Of a DNA stretch of 64,000 nt, positions 25,750 through 34,355 are shown piece by piece; the first letter of the stretch is position 1; the number at the start of each line of letters is the position of its first letter. The stretch comes from JAGVPT01 sp964384415 (GTDB lineage: Bacteria > Bacteroidota > Ignavibacteria > UBA10030 > UBA8401). The stretch lies in assembly GCA_964384415.1 (NCBI GenBank), contig CAYLMV010000003.1, forward strand, positions 1 to 64,000, written 5' to 3'. The position numbers and the translations under genes were made by a program. The notes below the pieces were generated by a model. That model made no database searches, had not been told where the DNA came from, and saw only the letters and a program-made list of their open reading frames with translations.

Positions 25750-27981
25750 TCATGCCTCTTGTTTGCGGCGAAGCATGGAAATGATGAGTCCAAGAAACAA
25801 CAGTATCGCACCCGACCAGACCAAATTCATGAACGGCTTAATGCTCGCTTCAACCATCAGCACTTCTCTCGGAGACGATTGTGAGTTTGGGCGAAGCACC
25901 TCGAGAGTCACCGTCGACTGATCGGAGCCCATTTGAACATTCATACTCACCAGTTGTATCTTCGCCCCAAGGAGCTTCGACTCCGCCGGTTGATACGTCG
26001 TCCCGCCTTGTTGATCGTACACTGCAACCGGAGTTACCGTTTCCTTCCCCTGCGATGATGAGAGCGCCAGCACGGATCCAACCTGTACTCCGCCTCCTCC
26101 CGTCATCGCCTCCATCCCGTGCTTCCCCATGTCGAATTCCACGAACTTCGTCTGCACTCCCTGTATGTCGACGGTCTCTCCCTTCTTAATCGACACTCGC
26201 TCGCCGGCTTCTCCATTCGATCCGCCCGATTGTTCGAGCGAAACCGGAGACAGGTAAAGATCCCGTGTGATGAACGATTTGATATCGGGATTCCGCATGA
26301 GTCCCTGCTCACCCATGTCGGACATCACCGGAGAGAGTCTGAACTTTGCGCCGTCCCTTTCTGCATCCACATCGAAGGCGAACTTTTTTCCCCCTACAGG
26401 CCTGTTGCCCGTGTAGGTAAGATTGTAGCCGAAAACTTGCTGCGGCGAATTGAGCGTGAGGGCAACCTGCTGTTTGTGGCCGTACTTTCCCGATGCAAGA
26501 ACCCCGAGGAAAAAGAGAGCCAATCCAATGTGGGCAATTTTGCCCCCCATCCATCGCGGGTCTCCCTTCGCGGTGACATACGCCATTTCGATATTGACAA
26601 AGAGCGCGAACGATGACGCGAACCCAAACAGAAGCATCATAATATCATTAGCGCCGAGCTTAAACATGACGGCGGCAACGACAAGAGAAGCGGCGATCCA
26701 TTTCAGAGACCTGCGAAAAGCGTGCGAACCCTCCTCGTTTTCCCATCGGAGAAGAAGGCTGTAGCCGATCAAAAGAGAAATGGCCACGGCGATGGGGAGG
26801 TTCATTGTATCGTAGAACGAACCCTCGACATTGGTTTTCGAGAAAAGGGGGAGACTCGTCCCGAACAAAACCACGGCCGATGAAGCCAGCAATGCGAACG
26901 ATCCGAGGCTCGCCACAAAACCGCGTGAACGATATTTAAGGGGAGCCGGGTTGAGCCGAAGCCCGCGCCATCGGCTAAAGAACACTCCGAACCCGACAAT
27001 CGCGAAGACTCCGAGAAAGGCAAGCAACAGAGAATAGACCGCAGCGCCGGGGTCTGAAAACGAGTGGACGGATGAATCGCCAAGAACACCGCTCCTGGTA
27101 AGGAATGTGCTGTAGACGACCAAGAGGAATGCAAGGATCGCGAGGACAAAGTTCGTTCGAACAAGATTTCCGGTTCGCTTCTGTATCAACATCGTGTGCA
27201 CGAGCGCCATCAGGACAAGCCATGGCACCAGCGACGAGTTTTCCACCGGATCCCAACCCCAGTATCCGCCCCATCCGAGGACACCGTACGCCCAATAAGC
27301 CCCGAGCATGATACCGAGCCCGAGAATCATGCCAGCGAAGAGAACCCAGGGGAAGGCGCTGCTCAGCCACTCGGTAAAATCCTTGCGCCACAACGCCGCT
27401 ACCGCAAAACTGAACGGCACTGCCGTAACCGCAAAGCCGATGAAGAGTACCGGAGGGTGGATAACCATCCAGAAATTCTGGAGAAGAGGATTGAGGCCTT
27501 TGCCGTCAAGCGGAACTTGGCCTGCCTGCATCTGTCCGGGAAAAGAATCCCATACGGTCCTGAACGGCGATTTGAAAAGGAGAAGCAGGACAAGAAACGT
27601 CTGTATCGAAACAAAAACGGCGAGGACGTGCGCCTCGAGTTTTCTCGACTTGGTGTAGTTCAAAAGGAAGAAACTCATGATGGCGGAACAGAAAGACCAG
27701 AAGAGAAAGCTTCCCTCCTGTCCTGCGTAGAATGTCGAGACGAGATAATAAAGGGGCAGCGAGCGGTCGCTGTAGCTCCACACATACGCGAAGGAAAAAT
27801 CGTGCAGAAGAATGCTCGACATCAGCAGCGCGCATGCTGCGATAACGCTTCCCCCGCTGAGGTAGAGAGCGTTTCTTCCGAGCTTTAAACGATCATGAAC
27901 GCCGGAAGCAGTCTGATAGTACGACCACACCGCTACAAGACCGCTCGCCAACGCTACTATGAGAACTGCCGTACCCGCCAT
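25750..27981 (-). CDS. ccmF: Cytochrome c haem lyase CcmF/CcsA-type
   Basis: 743 residues, about 15 transmembrane helices. The haem-handling WWD motif is at about 237-254 (WGGYWGWDPVENSSLVPW), with conserved membrane histidines in WMVIHPPVLF and LVHTMLIQ. A periplasmic soluble domain occupies about residues 510-715 before a final helix. It attaches haem to apocytochrome c in system I maturation. GGAGTAAAGCG precedes the ATG. Its position 21 bases after the outer cytochrome gene implies that haem insertion is co-expressed with the multihaem island. No other ccm gene is in the window. Confidence 0.93.
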   Translation of the reverse strand: MAGTAVLIVALASGLVAVWSYYQTASGVHDRLKLGRNALYLSGGSVIAACALLMSSILLHDFSFAYVWSYSDRSLPLYYLVSTFYAGQEGSFLFWSFCSAIMSFFLLNYTKSRKLEAHVLAVFVSIQTFLVLLLLFKSPFRTVWDSFPGQMQAGQVPLDGKGLNPLLQNFWMVIHPPVLFIGFAVTAVPFSFAVAALWRKDFTEWLSSAFPWVLFAGMILGLGIMLGAYWAYGVLGWGGYWGWDPVENSSLVPWLVLMALVHTMLIQKRTGNLVRTNFVLAILAFLLVVYSTFLTRSGVLGDSSVHSFSDPGAAVYSLLLAFLGVFAIVGFGVFFSRWRGLRLNPAPLKYRSRGFVASLGSFALLASSAVVLFGTSLPLFSKTNVEGSFYDTMNLPIAVAISLLIGYSLLLRWENEEGSHAFRRSLKWIAASLVVAAVMFKLGANDIMMLLFGFASSFALFVNIEMAYVTAKGDPRWMGGKIAHIGLALFFLGVLASGKYGHKQQVALTLNSPQQVFGYNLTYTGNRPVGGKKFAFDVDAERDGAKFRLSPVMSDMGEQGLMRNPDIKSFITRDLYLSPVSLEQSGGSNGEAGERVSIKKGETVDIQGVQTKFVEFDMGKHGMEAMTGGGGVQVGSVLALSSSQGKETVTPVAVYDQQGGTTYQPAESKLLGAKIQLVSMNVQMGSDQSTVTLEVLRPNSQSSPREVLMVEASIKPFMNLVWSGAILLFLGLIISMLRRKQEA

Positions 27982-28002
27982 CGCTTTACTCCGACTAATA
28001 CA

Positions 28003-29259
28003 CTAGAAACTTCTTTCAGTCCCACCCACGTCGATTTTTCCGTTAATATGTTTCGTCGCATCTATGATGTTGCCATTCGCGTCAACAATTCCCTGATGAC
28101 AACCTCCCACGCCGCCGCATGAGCTCAGGGGCAGTGGTCCCAAATGGCCCTTCGGAGGAAGTCCATGACACGATCCGCATGCTGCTTCGCCCATCCCGCC
28201 GGTCCACATTGGAGAATAGTTGTTTCCAGTCATAACAGAGTCAACAAACATTACTTGATCTTGCGGTGATGCTCCCGCTTTTGTCACCTGCCAATTTCCG
28301 TGACAATACGTATTGCTGCACTGAGTCGCGCTGGCATTGTATGACGGATTCGGAACGAACGTGCCGGCAGCGGTGACCAGGTTCGCAAGAGTGTCGCCCA
28401 TAATAACTGTCGCCGGTCCGCTGTTCAAATGGCCTGCGGCAAACACTTGGGCCGGAACGTTATGGCATTCCTGGCATTTCAATACTTTGCCGAACGTCGA
28501 CCGCAAGTGTCCCTGGTGAGCGCCGACTCCTCTCAAGCTTGTGGACGAGTCGCCAGTGATACTCCTCGGAGGCGCCCAGGACGCGATGTCGTTCGCAGCT
28601 CCCGTGAAGTTACCATGACACGTGTTGCACGCTTCGGGAGATTTTTGATTTCCCTTCGCATCCACGTGGCAGCCCGAAGTCATGCAGCCGATGTTGCTTC
28701 CCGTCGGGATCCCATTGTAATTTGTGCCGTGGCATGTCTTGCATCCATCCATATTCCAATTACTCGCCATGATTTCAGCCCCGTGAAATGCCGCCGACGT
28801 CGGCTGAGTCCAACCGCTGGCGTGCGGATAAGCGTTATGGCATGTGTAGCAACTTACGCCGCTCGTGCCTCCCTGGAAATTCTGAGCATGGCAGGTCTGG
28901 CATGACTGCAGGTTGAAGCCGACTGTCTTTAACGCAACACCATGGAAATTTGCCGCCGTCGTATCGAGCCACCCTGTCTGGTGAGGATACTGCGTATGAC
29001 ACTTGAAACAGCTGACACCGCTCGTTCCCCCCTGATACGTCGGTGCGTGACATTGCTGGCAATTCTTTGCGTTGAAGCTCACGCTCTTTAAATACGCGCC
29101 ATGGAAATCTGTGGAGAGGCTGTCATCCCAACCTGTGCCATGCACGGAAAGCGCCGGACCGGTGGGTGTCAAACCGTCCTTGTTCTTTAAATCACTGCAC
29201 CCTGTGACCGCCAAGGCGAGCAGAAGAATGGAAGCTCCGAAGTACAAATGTGTTTTCAT
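28003..29259 (-). CDS. 11-haem outer-membrane lipoprotein cytochrome c (CxxxxCH/CXXCH type)
   Basis: 418 residues. The signal has a lipobox (LALAVTGC), so the mature protein is a lipoprotein. Eight CXXCH motifs are present, with three expanded ones: CMTSGCH, CSNTYCH (both CX4CH) and CGGVGGCH (CX5CH). The N-terminal half has three repeats of about 55 residues, each with FHG..LKSVSFN-like, CxxCHA..YQGGTSGVSC and CHxxYPH elements. Mixed CxxxxCH/CXXCH proteins are known from Geobacter outer-surface cytochromes. With the adjacent barrel and 14-haem protein, it is the likely outer part of a porin-cytochrome conduit. It starts 7 bases after the 14-haem gene. Confidence 0.85.
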   Translation of the reverse strand: MKTHLYFGASILLLALAVTGCSDLKNKDGLTPTGPALSVHGTGWDDSLSTDFHGAYLKSVSFNAKNCQQCHAPTYQGGTSGVSCFKCHTQYPHQTGWLDTTAANFHGVALKTVGFNLQSCQTCHAQNFQGGTSGVSCYTCHNAYPHASGWTQPTSAAFHGAEIMASNWNMDGCKTCHGTNYNGIPTGSNIGCMTSGCHVDAKGNQKSPEACNTCHGNFTGAANDIASWAPPRSITGDSSTSLRGVGAHQGHLRSTFGKVLKCQECHNVPAQVFAAGHLNSGPATVIMGDTLANLVTAAGTFVPNPSYNASATQCSNTYCHGNWQVTKAGASPQDQVMFVDSVMTGNNYSPMWTGGMGEAACGSCHGLPPKGHLGPLPLSSCGGVGGCHQGIVDANGNIIDATKHINGKIDVGGTERSF

Positions 29260-29266
29260 AGTTCGC

Positions 29267-30484
29267 TCATTTCTTTCCATGACAGTACCCGCAGAAACCT
29301 ATGCCCGCAACTCCCCCCATGGTATGAGGCTTCGCATTGGGGTCGGTATGGCACGCAAAGCATGTTGCCCCGGGATCGGTCATCCAGTTGCCGTCGACAT
29401 TGGCCATGAACCCGCTTGGATGCGTCCTGGGGTTAGTACCTTTCACGCCGTCCGGATCTACGTGGCACTTCATGCACGTCGGATCGGCTCCTTCAACATC
29501 ATGACAAGATTGACAACTCTCAATTTCTCTTCGTGCGAGGCGGGCATGCTCGCCGCCGCCAGACCCGACACCGATGGTCACAAATCCGGCCGCTTCGTGT
29601 GATGTAGGAATTACTCCGCCCAGGGCCGCACTGCCGTTCTGGTGGCAGTCGTTGCAGAACGCCTGTTCGTGATGGCACACCTGGCAATCGGCAGCGTGTC
29701 CCCGCGCTTCGATGCCATGGGTGAAGCGGAAATTCATGTCGTGCACTGCCTGTCCCTTGAGCGCCTGCGACTTGTCGTTCCCCATTGTGCGCGGGGAGAT
29801 CATTCCGATCATCTCTTTGCTCGACAGCGCCGTGAGATTCGATCCGTCGTGGCACTGCGCGCAATAGTTCTCACTGTGGCACATCGAACACTGAGAATCC
29901 ATGGCGTTCAACCTAGCAAGCGTCGAATGCCCCTTTAGCCAGTTGCCCTGGTTATGAGAGGCCGGCCGTAACGTCGCAAGGTTGGTATGGCAGGTCTCGC
30001 ATTGATTGGATTCCTTCGTGTTGTTGTGGCACGTATTGCAGGTGGCCATTGCCGGCATATTGGCGGCCGTCGCATAGTCAACTTTATCGACACCGGCATG
30101 GCACGTCGCGCATTCCATCTTCCCGTCCGTCACGTGTTTCTTATGATTGAACCGAACCTCGCGGGCTTCGCGCGGGAACGGCACGGGATTCTTTTCGTCG
30201 GAATGGCAATAGCCGCACGTCTTGGCCACTTGCTCCTCGTGGCAAGTCTGGCAGACGGCATGTCCCGGAATCATCTTGTCGGAAGACGATTCGCTCGTCG
30301 CCGACTCTGCATGACACGTAGCGCACTCCACGCCCAACTCGGCAACATGCTTTTGGTGAGAAAACTTTATCACTTTATCCTGATCGACCGATTTCTGAGT
30401 GCCATCTGCCGACCAGCTCCCGCCCAGGGCAACGATGAACGTCGCCGCAAGAAACAATCCAAACGTAAGAATTTTGATTCTCAT
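29267..30484 (-). CDS. 14-haem periplasmic cytochrome c
   Basis: 405 residues with a cleavable signal (MRIKILTFGLFLAATFIVAL). I count 14 CXXCH motifs, from CATCH near residue 55 to CGYCH at the very end. The surrounding FSHQKHVAELGVECATCH and FNHKKHVTDGKMECATCH units are cytochrome c7/c3-like, with distal His in the QKH and KKH positions. It is probably soluble in the periplasm or inserted into the neighbouring barrel. AAGGAAACTCT precedes the ATG, and the gene begins only 9 bases after the barrel gene, so the two are coupled. Confidence 0.87.
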   Translation of the reverse strand: MRIKILTFGLFLAATFIVALGGSWSADGTQKSVDQDKVIKFSHQKHVAELGVECATCHAESATSESSSDKMIPGHAVCQTCHEEQVAKTCGYCHSDEKNPVPFPREAREVRFNHKKHVTDGKMECATCHAGVDKVDYATAANMPAMATCNTCHNNTKESNQCETCHTNLATLRPASHNQGNWLKGHSTLARLNAMDSQCSMCHSENYCAQCHDGSNLTALSSKEMIGMISPRTMGNDKSQALKGQAVHDMNFRFTHGIEARGHAADCQVCHHEQAFCNDCHQNGSAALGGVIPTSHEAAGFVTIGVGSGGGEHARLARREIESCQSCHDVEGADPTCMKCHVDPDGVKGTNPRTHPSGFMANVDGNWMTDPGATCFACHTDPNAKPHTMGGVAGIGFCGYCHGKK

Positions 30485-30493
30485 AGAGTTTCC

Positions 30494-31777
30494 TTAAAAC
30501 CAGCTGAGATGATCACTGAACCAGTAGTTTACTTTTGCGAAGACCCGCACGTCGTTTGAGTAGAGCGGATTGTGCATCCATTGCAGCTGCAAATCGGTCG
30601 ACAAGAGCGGAGACGGACGGTATGTCGCTCCGATACTGCCGTTGATAACCGTATTCTTCGGAGCGTTGTCGGACAACTGGTAGCTTGCGTACCCGAACCC
30701 GAGGTTTGGTACTATTTGCCGGTTCATCATTGGATACACTGCTTGCACGGAAACACCGTTGAGATCCCCGGCATATCCGAAATTCTTTGTGTACGAGATG
30801 TTGACAATATCGTATGTGCCGCCGACCGTCAACCGCTGACTGTTGTCGTCGGTGTACTGAACATCCGCAAAACGCGCGAAAGTGCGGAAGAGCGGAGAGA
30901 ATTCATATTCAAGTCCTCCTTCAACCTCCTGCGTACTGCTCGTGTTGAAGACCGAGAAGATCGAGTTATAGGCAACGCGCGGCTCGCGGAAAAGATAGTC
31001 GACCGTGGCGGTCAGCGAAGTCATGATGCCGGCTCGGGCTTCCGCTTGCGCGCGGGAGATTCGTTCGAAGTTGAAATCGTAATCGGACCTCCCGTAGAGA
31101 TCGATTTTATTAAGGAGACTGTAGCGGGCGTCGAAGCTTGCGTATTCTTCTTCGTCGGGAGAATAGGCGATGACCACCACATAGGGATTGAACAGCGAGT
31201 CGGCGCGGACCGCCGTGAACGGCTCCGGTTTCCGCGTCCGGTTCATGAAGCTGAGTCCGACGACAGCATTCTCCGCAGGCTCGTAGGTCAGTTGTCCGCC
31301 GTAGAGAGAGTTGTCCGCAAAATCTCTTTTCAAGATGATATCCCGAGACTGGATGACATTGTATCCGCCGTATGCGGTCAGCCCCAGCCGTTTGTCGAAG
31401 AGCATCACCTTTGCCACACCGCCATCCATCAATCCATTGCCCACCCCCGCAAAAACGTATTGGCGGCCCACGGTAACATCCGCAACGTCGGCGATCCCTC
31501 GCGCTCCGACGGTCAATGATGAGAGACGCAGCTCCGGATCCGTGCCGATGGTGGTACCGAAATCTTTGGAGTACTGGAAATTTGTGTTGAAGGCAAAATG
31601 CGGCTGAGCAACATTGAACTGGACGTTTTCAAAACCTCGCATGTAATTCTGGTTGTCCAGGTCGGCGCTTCGCCCCTGCCATCCATAGAACGACGTCGTG
31701 AATCGCCCCGACATGAACTGCGCCGAGGCCGTCGCTGCCATGAGAAGAATACAGAAGAGTAGTATTGTATATTTCAT
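30494..31777 (-). CDS. Outer-membrane beta-barrel of a porin-cytochrome module
   Basis: 427 residues, signal peptide MKYTILLFCILLMAATASA. The mature protein is built of amphipathic strands throughout (FTTSFYGWQG, VQFNVAQPHFAFNTNFQYS, LDARYSLL-like, LTVGGTYDIVNISYTKNFG) and ends in an aromatic strand, RVFAKVNYWFSDHLSWF. It has no haem motif. The length and strand count fit a barrel of about 20 strands, similar in size to the porins of porin-cytochrome complexes, but I cannot show homology to OmbB or MtrB. Its only close partners are the 14-haem and 11-haem proteins. Confidence 0.78.
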   Translation of the reverse strand: MKYTILLFCILLMAATASAQFMSGRFTTSFYGWQGRSADLDNQNYMRGFENVQFNVAQPHFAFNTNFQYSKDFGTTIGTDPELRLSSLTVGARGIADVADVTVGRQYVFAGVGNGLMDGGVAKVMLFDKRLGLTAYGGYNVIQSRDIILKRDFADNSLYGGQLTYEPAENAVVGLSFMNRTRKPEPFTAVRADSLFNPYVVVIAYSPDEEEYASFDARYSLLNKIDLYGRSDYDFNFERISRAQAEARAGIMTSLTATVDYLFREPRVAYNSIFSVFNTSSTQEVEGGLEYEFSPLFRTFARFADVQYTDDNSQRLTVGGTYDIVNISYTKNFGYAGDLNGVSVQAVYPMMNRQIVPNLGFGYASYQLSDNAPKNTVINGSIGATYRPSPLLSTDLQLQWMHNPLYSNDVRVFAKVNYWFSDHLSWF

Positions 31778-31932
31778 AGCGACAATTTCCTTTGCTCGTG
31801 TGAGAACAATAAAGACAAGGATTGTGCCATTTGTCCCCGAAACATTTCTAAACGTTTTGCATGGTTTCTTTCAAGCATATGAAACTTCCTTCCAAGTATC
31901 AAGAACAATACTACCCCATTCCATAAAATAGG

Positions 31933-31965
31933 AATCCCGCCTCATCAGGATGATGAAGCGGGATT
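31933..31965 (-). terminator. Hairpin separating the bc-type operon from the porin-cytochrome operon
   Basis: AATCCCGC at 31933-31940 pairs with GCGGGATT at 31958-31965, and CATCA with TGATG inside. On the minus strand it is followed by CCTATTTTA. It lies about 100 bases past the tetrahaem gene and 155 bases upstream of the barrel gene. The remaining intergenic bases contain no gene. Confidence 0.6.
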
Positions 31966-32069
31966 GGTTGCGGTCTGGAGGCTTTGCCGAGCCTCGTGGG
32001 ATAGACGCCAGCATGTAGGGTGCCGGCGGGGGAAGTATCGCTCCCGTGAGGAAGCGAATACTGTCGTTG

Positions 32070-32606
32070 TTACTTAGCTGCGATGGGATGCTTGATCTTG
32101 TCCCACGCTTCTTTGTACTTAAATTCCTTGTATGTTGGACTCTTGCTGTTGTGACATTTAACACAAAGCTTCGGATCGTCTGCCGCCAGAACCAGGCCTG
32201 CGGCTTCCGCCTTTGCCTTGTCTTTCATGACCGGGATCGACTTATAATCGGACCCGGGACCATGGCATGTTTCGCACTGGACACCATCTTCCTGCTTCAA
32301 TGCACCGCTGATCGCTTTATCAGCACCGTATCCTGTCACATGGCACTCGAGACATTCGGGAGATTCCGCAGCCTTCGTCTTGAGTCCCTTTCCCTTCGCT
32401 ATCTCATCTGCCTTCGGAGTCTGAAGCGTCTTGAATGCACTTGCGTGTGCCGAACCTTTCCAGATATCGAATTGCTTTCCTGCTTTTTCGGTCTTATGGC
32501 AGACCGAACACATCGTCACTCCAACATACTTGTGCTGCGCCATCGTGGGTAACGCGACGCATAGCACGAGCGTCAGAACAATTGCACTCTCCACTAGTCG
32601 TTTCAT
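32070..32606 (-). CDS. Tetrahaem cytochrome c554-type protein
   Basis: 178 residues, signal peptide MKRLVESAIVLTLVLCVALP. Four CXXCH motifs: CSVCH, CLECH, CETCH and CVKCH. The KYVGVTMCSVCH start, the WKGSAHASAFKTL helix and the GVQCETCHGPGSDY segment follow the cytochrome c554-domain layout found in nitrifiers and metal reducers. It is a likely soluble periplasmic shuttle between the membrane-bound cytochromes and the outer conduit. It ends about 100 bases before a terminator-like hairpin. Confidence 0.87.
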   Translation of the reverse strand: MKRLVESAIVLTLVLCVALPTMAQHKYVGVTMCSVCHKTEKAGKQFDIWKGSAHASAFKTLQTPKADEIAKGKGLKTKAAESPECLECHVTGYGADKAISGALKQEDGVQCETCHGPGSDYKSIPVMKDKAKAEAAGLVLAADDPKLCVKCHNSKSPTYKEFKYKEAWDKIKHPIAAK

Positions 32607-32885
32607 CTTCTGTTCAATTCCTTTCGTCTCTGCAATCTGATACTGTGTTCAAATTCTCGACACTTTGACCATCAAATAATGTGCCGAGCCGGTTTGGTAG
32701 AATACCTCTATTTTTCGTCGATTTTCAGCAAATGCAATCTCAAATCCAAGAAGAGGAATCAGGGTGGTTTTGCAAGGATGGGAACAAATTGTTGTGGTAG
32801 CATCTCTGGAGACTTCCCTTCTCAATTCAACAGGCATTATGCCTCATGGTACCCGGTTGGCCCTTCAATGGCAGCGATGTTGCAC

Positions 32886-34355
32886 TTACTTGTTCGCATG
32901 CTGTTTTCTCTCTATCCGTCTGATCAGCAGATACAGTGACGTTGCTAAAATGGTTATGATGATCGTCGCAACGCCTAAACCAATTCGTCTGAAGTAATAC
33001 TCGTCTATGGCTGATTGACCTTCGCCTGAGACGAGCACGGCAACGGCGAGCCCCTTATGCACAACGTCGCCGAATTTCTGTTCGTTGAAAGAGTGGACCA
33101 TGGTCCGCGATTGCAGCCGAGCCTGCCTCACATCACGAAGCTTGAACTTCGCCTCCGAAATTTCCATCCCCTTCTGTTCGGCTTCGTCGACAAGGTTTCG
33201 TCCTTTTAGCTCCGCATCCTTAAGGCTGTCGGCGAGCTGCCGCATGGCAAGAGCGACTTTGTAACCGAGCGAATTATCGTCCCCTTTGTGGCACTTACCA
33301 CACAATGCGCCTGGAGCAACTCCGAGGAGGCTATCAGTCGCAGCGAGGATTTCATGGTTGCCGTGGCATGTTTCGCACTCAGGCAGCTTACGATCGTCGA
33401 ACGCTTTCTTGTGCGGACTCGATGAGAACAGGTCCGCGTTCAATGCATGGCAGGTCCCGCATACTTTGGAAACCGACTCAACTCCCGGAGGCGCGGCTCC
33501 GTGATTTCCGTGGCAGCTGTTGCATGCGGGAGCGGAGACATCATTTTTCTGAAGAAGTGCAATGCCGTGTACGCTGCGGGCAAATTTGACATACTGGTCG
33601 GATGGAATTCCGTATTTCTTCATCAAATCGGAATCACTGTGGCAATGGGCGCACGTCGACGGGATGTTGGTAGGATATACTTTTGACTTCAAGTCGGCCG
33701 CCGAGCGTATATCATGACTGCCGTGGCAGCTTGCGCATTCTGCGGTATGCGCGTCACCCTTGGCATTCCGCATTCCGTGAACACTCGTCTTGTACTTATC
33801 CAGCTGGTCGACTGCAATCGAAGGGTTATAGGTCCTCATGTATGTTGCGTTCGCATGACATTTCGTGCATGTCTTGACCACGTTGAGCGGATAGACCGGA
33901 GAGGCAGCATCTTTCACGTGAACAATCCCGTGCGCCGAGTGACAGGTGATACACTGGACAATGTGTTCTCTCCCGTTCGTTGCGAGCTTGCCGTGAACGC
34001 TCGTCTGAAGGTCTTCCCACTGGTTCGTCGGGAGCTGCGAACCGTACCGCCTCATCGCTTCCCCATCCGCATGACAGCTTGCGCACATCTTCGAAATTTC
34101 ATCGCCCTTGGGAACGCCGATGAATCCTTCCTTCTTGCTCATGGCGACTTCGGCATCATCGGATTTGGAATTCCCTCCGTGACAATCTGCACACGACAAT
34201 CCCTTCGCTGCATGCACATCGTGCTTGAACATTTTCGACGGAGCATCTTCCATCGCCTCATGGCATGTCACGCACTGGTCTCCGGCGAATAGCCTCGGCT
34301 GCGATGCAATGATGATCGCCGAGATCGGAATGAGCAGAGAAAGTTGAAGTCTCAT
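32886..34355 (-). CDS. 11-haem cytochrome c with C-terminal membrane anchor, adjoining the cytochrome b gene
   Basis: 489 residues. The ATG at 34355 overlaps the cytochrome b stop codon by four bases and gives a signal (MRLQLSLLIPISAIIIAS); an ATG nine bases upstream is possible. Eleven CXXCH motifs run from CVTCH to CGKCH within about 365 residues, several in repeats with SVHG spacing (TSVHGKLATN, TSVHGMRNAK, RSVHGIALLQ). A helical charged stalk follows (LKDAELKGRNLVDEAEQKGM), then one transmembrane helix (IGLGVATIIITILATSLYLL). By gene position it replaces cytochrome c1/f as the high-potential partner of the Rieske/cytochrome b pair. Confidence 0.88.
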   Translation of the reverse strand: MRLQLSLLIPISAIIIASQPRLFAGDQCVTCHEAMEDAPSKMFKHDVHAAKGLSCADCHGGNSKSDDAEVAMSKKEGFIGVPKGDEISKMCASCHADGEAMRRYGSQLPTNQWEDLQTSVHGKLATNGREHIVQCITCHSAHGIVHVKDAASPVYPLNVVKTCTKCHANATYMRTYNPSIAVDQLDKYKTSVHGMRNAKGDAHTAECASCHGSHDIRSAADLKSKVYPTNIPSTCAHCHSDSDLMKKYGIPSDQYVKFARSVHGIALLQKNDVSAPACNSCHGNHGAAPPGVESVSKVCGTCHALNADLFSSSPHKKAFDDRKLPECETCHGNHEILAATDSLLGVAPGALCGKCHKGDDNSLGYKVALAMRQLADSLKDAELKGRNLVDEAEQKGMEISEAKFKLRDVRQARLQSRTMVHSFNEQKFGDVVHKGLAVAVLVSGEGQSAIDEYYFRRIGLGVATIIITILATSLYLLIRRIERKQHANK

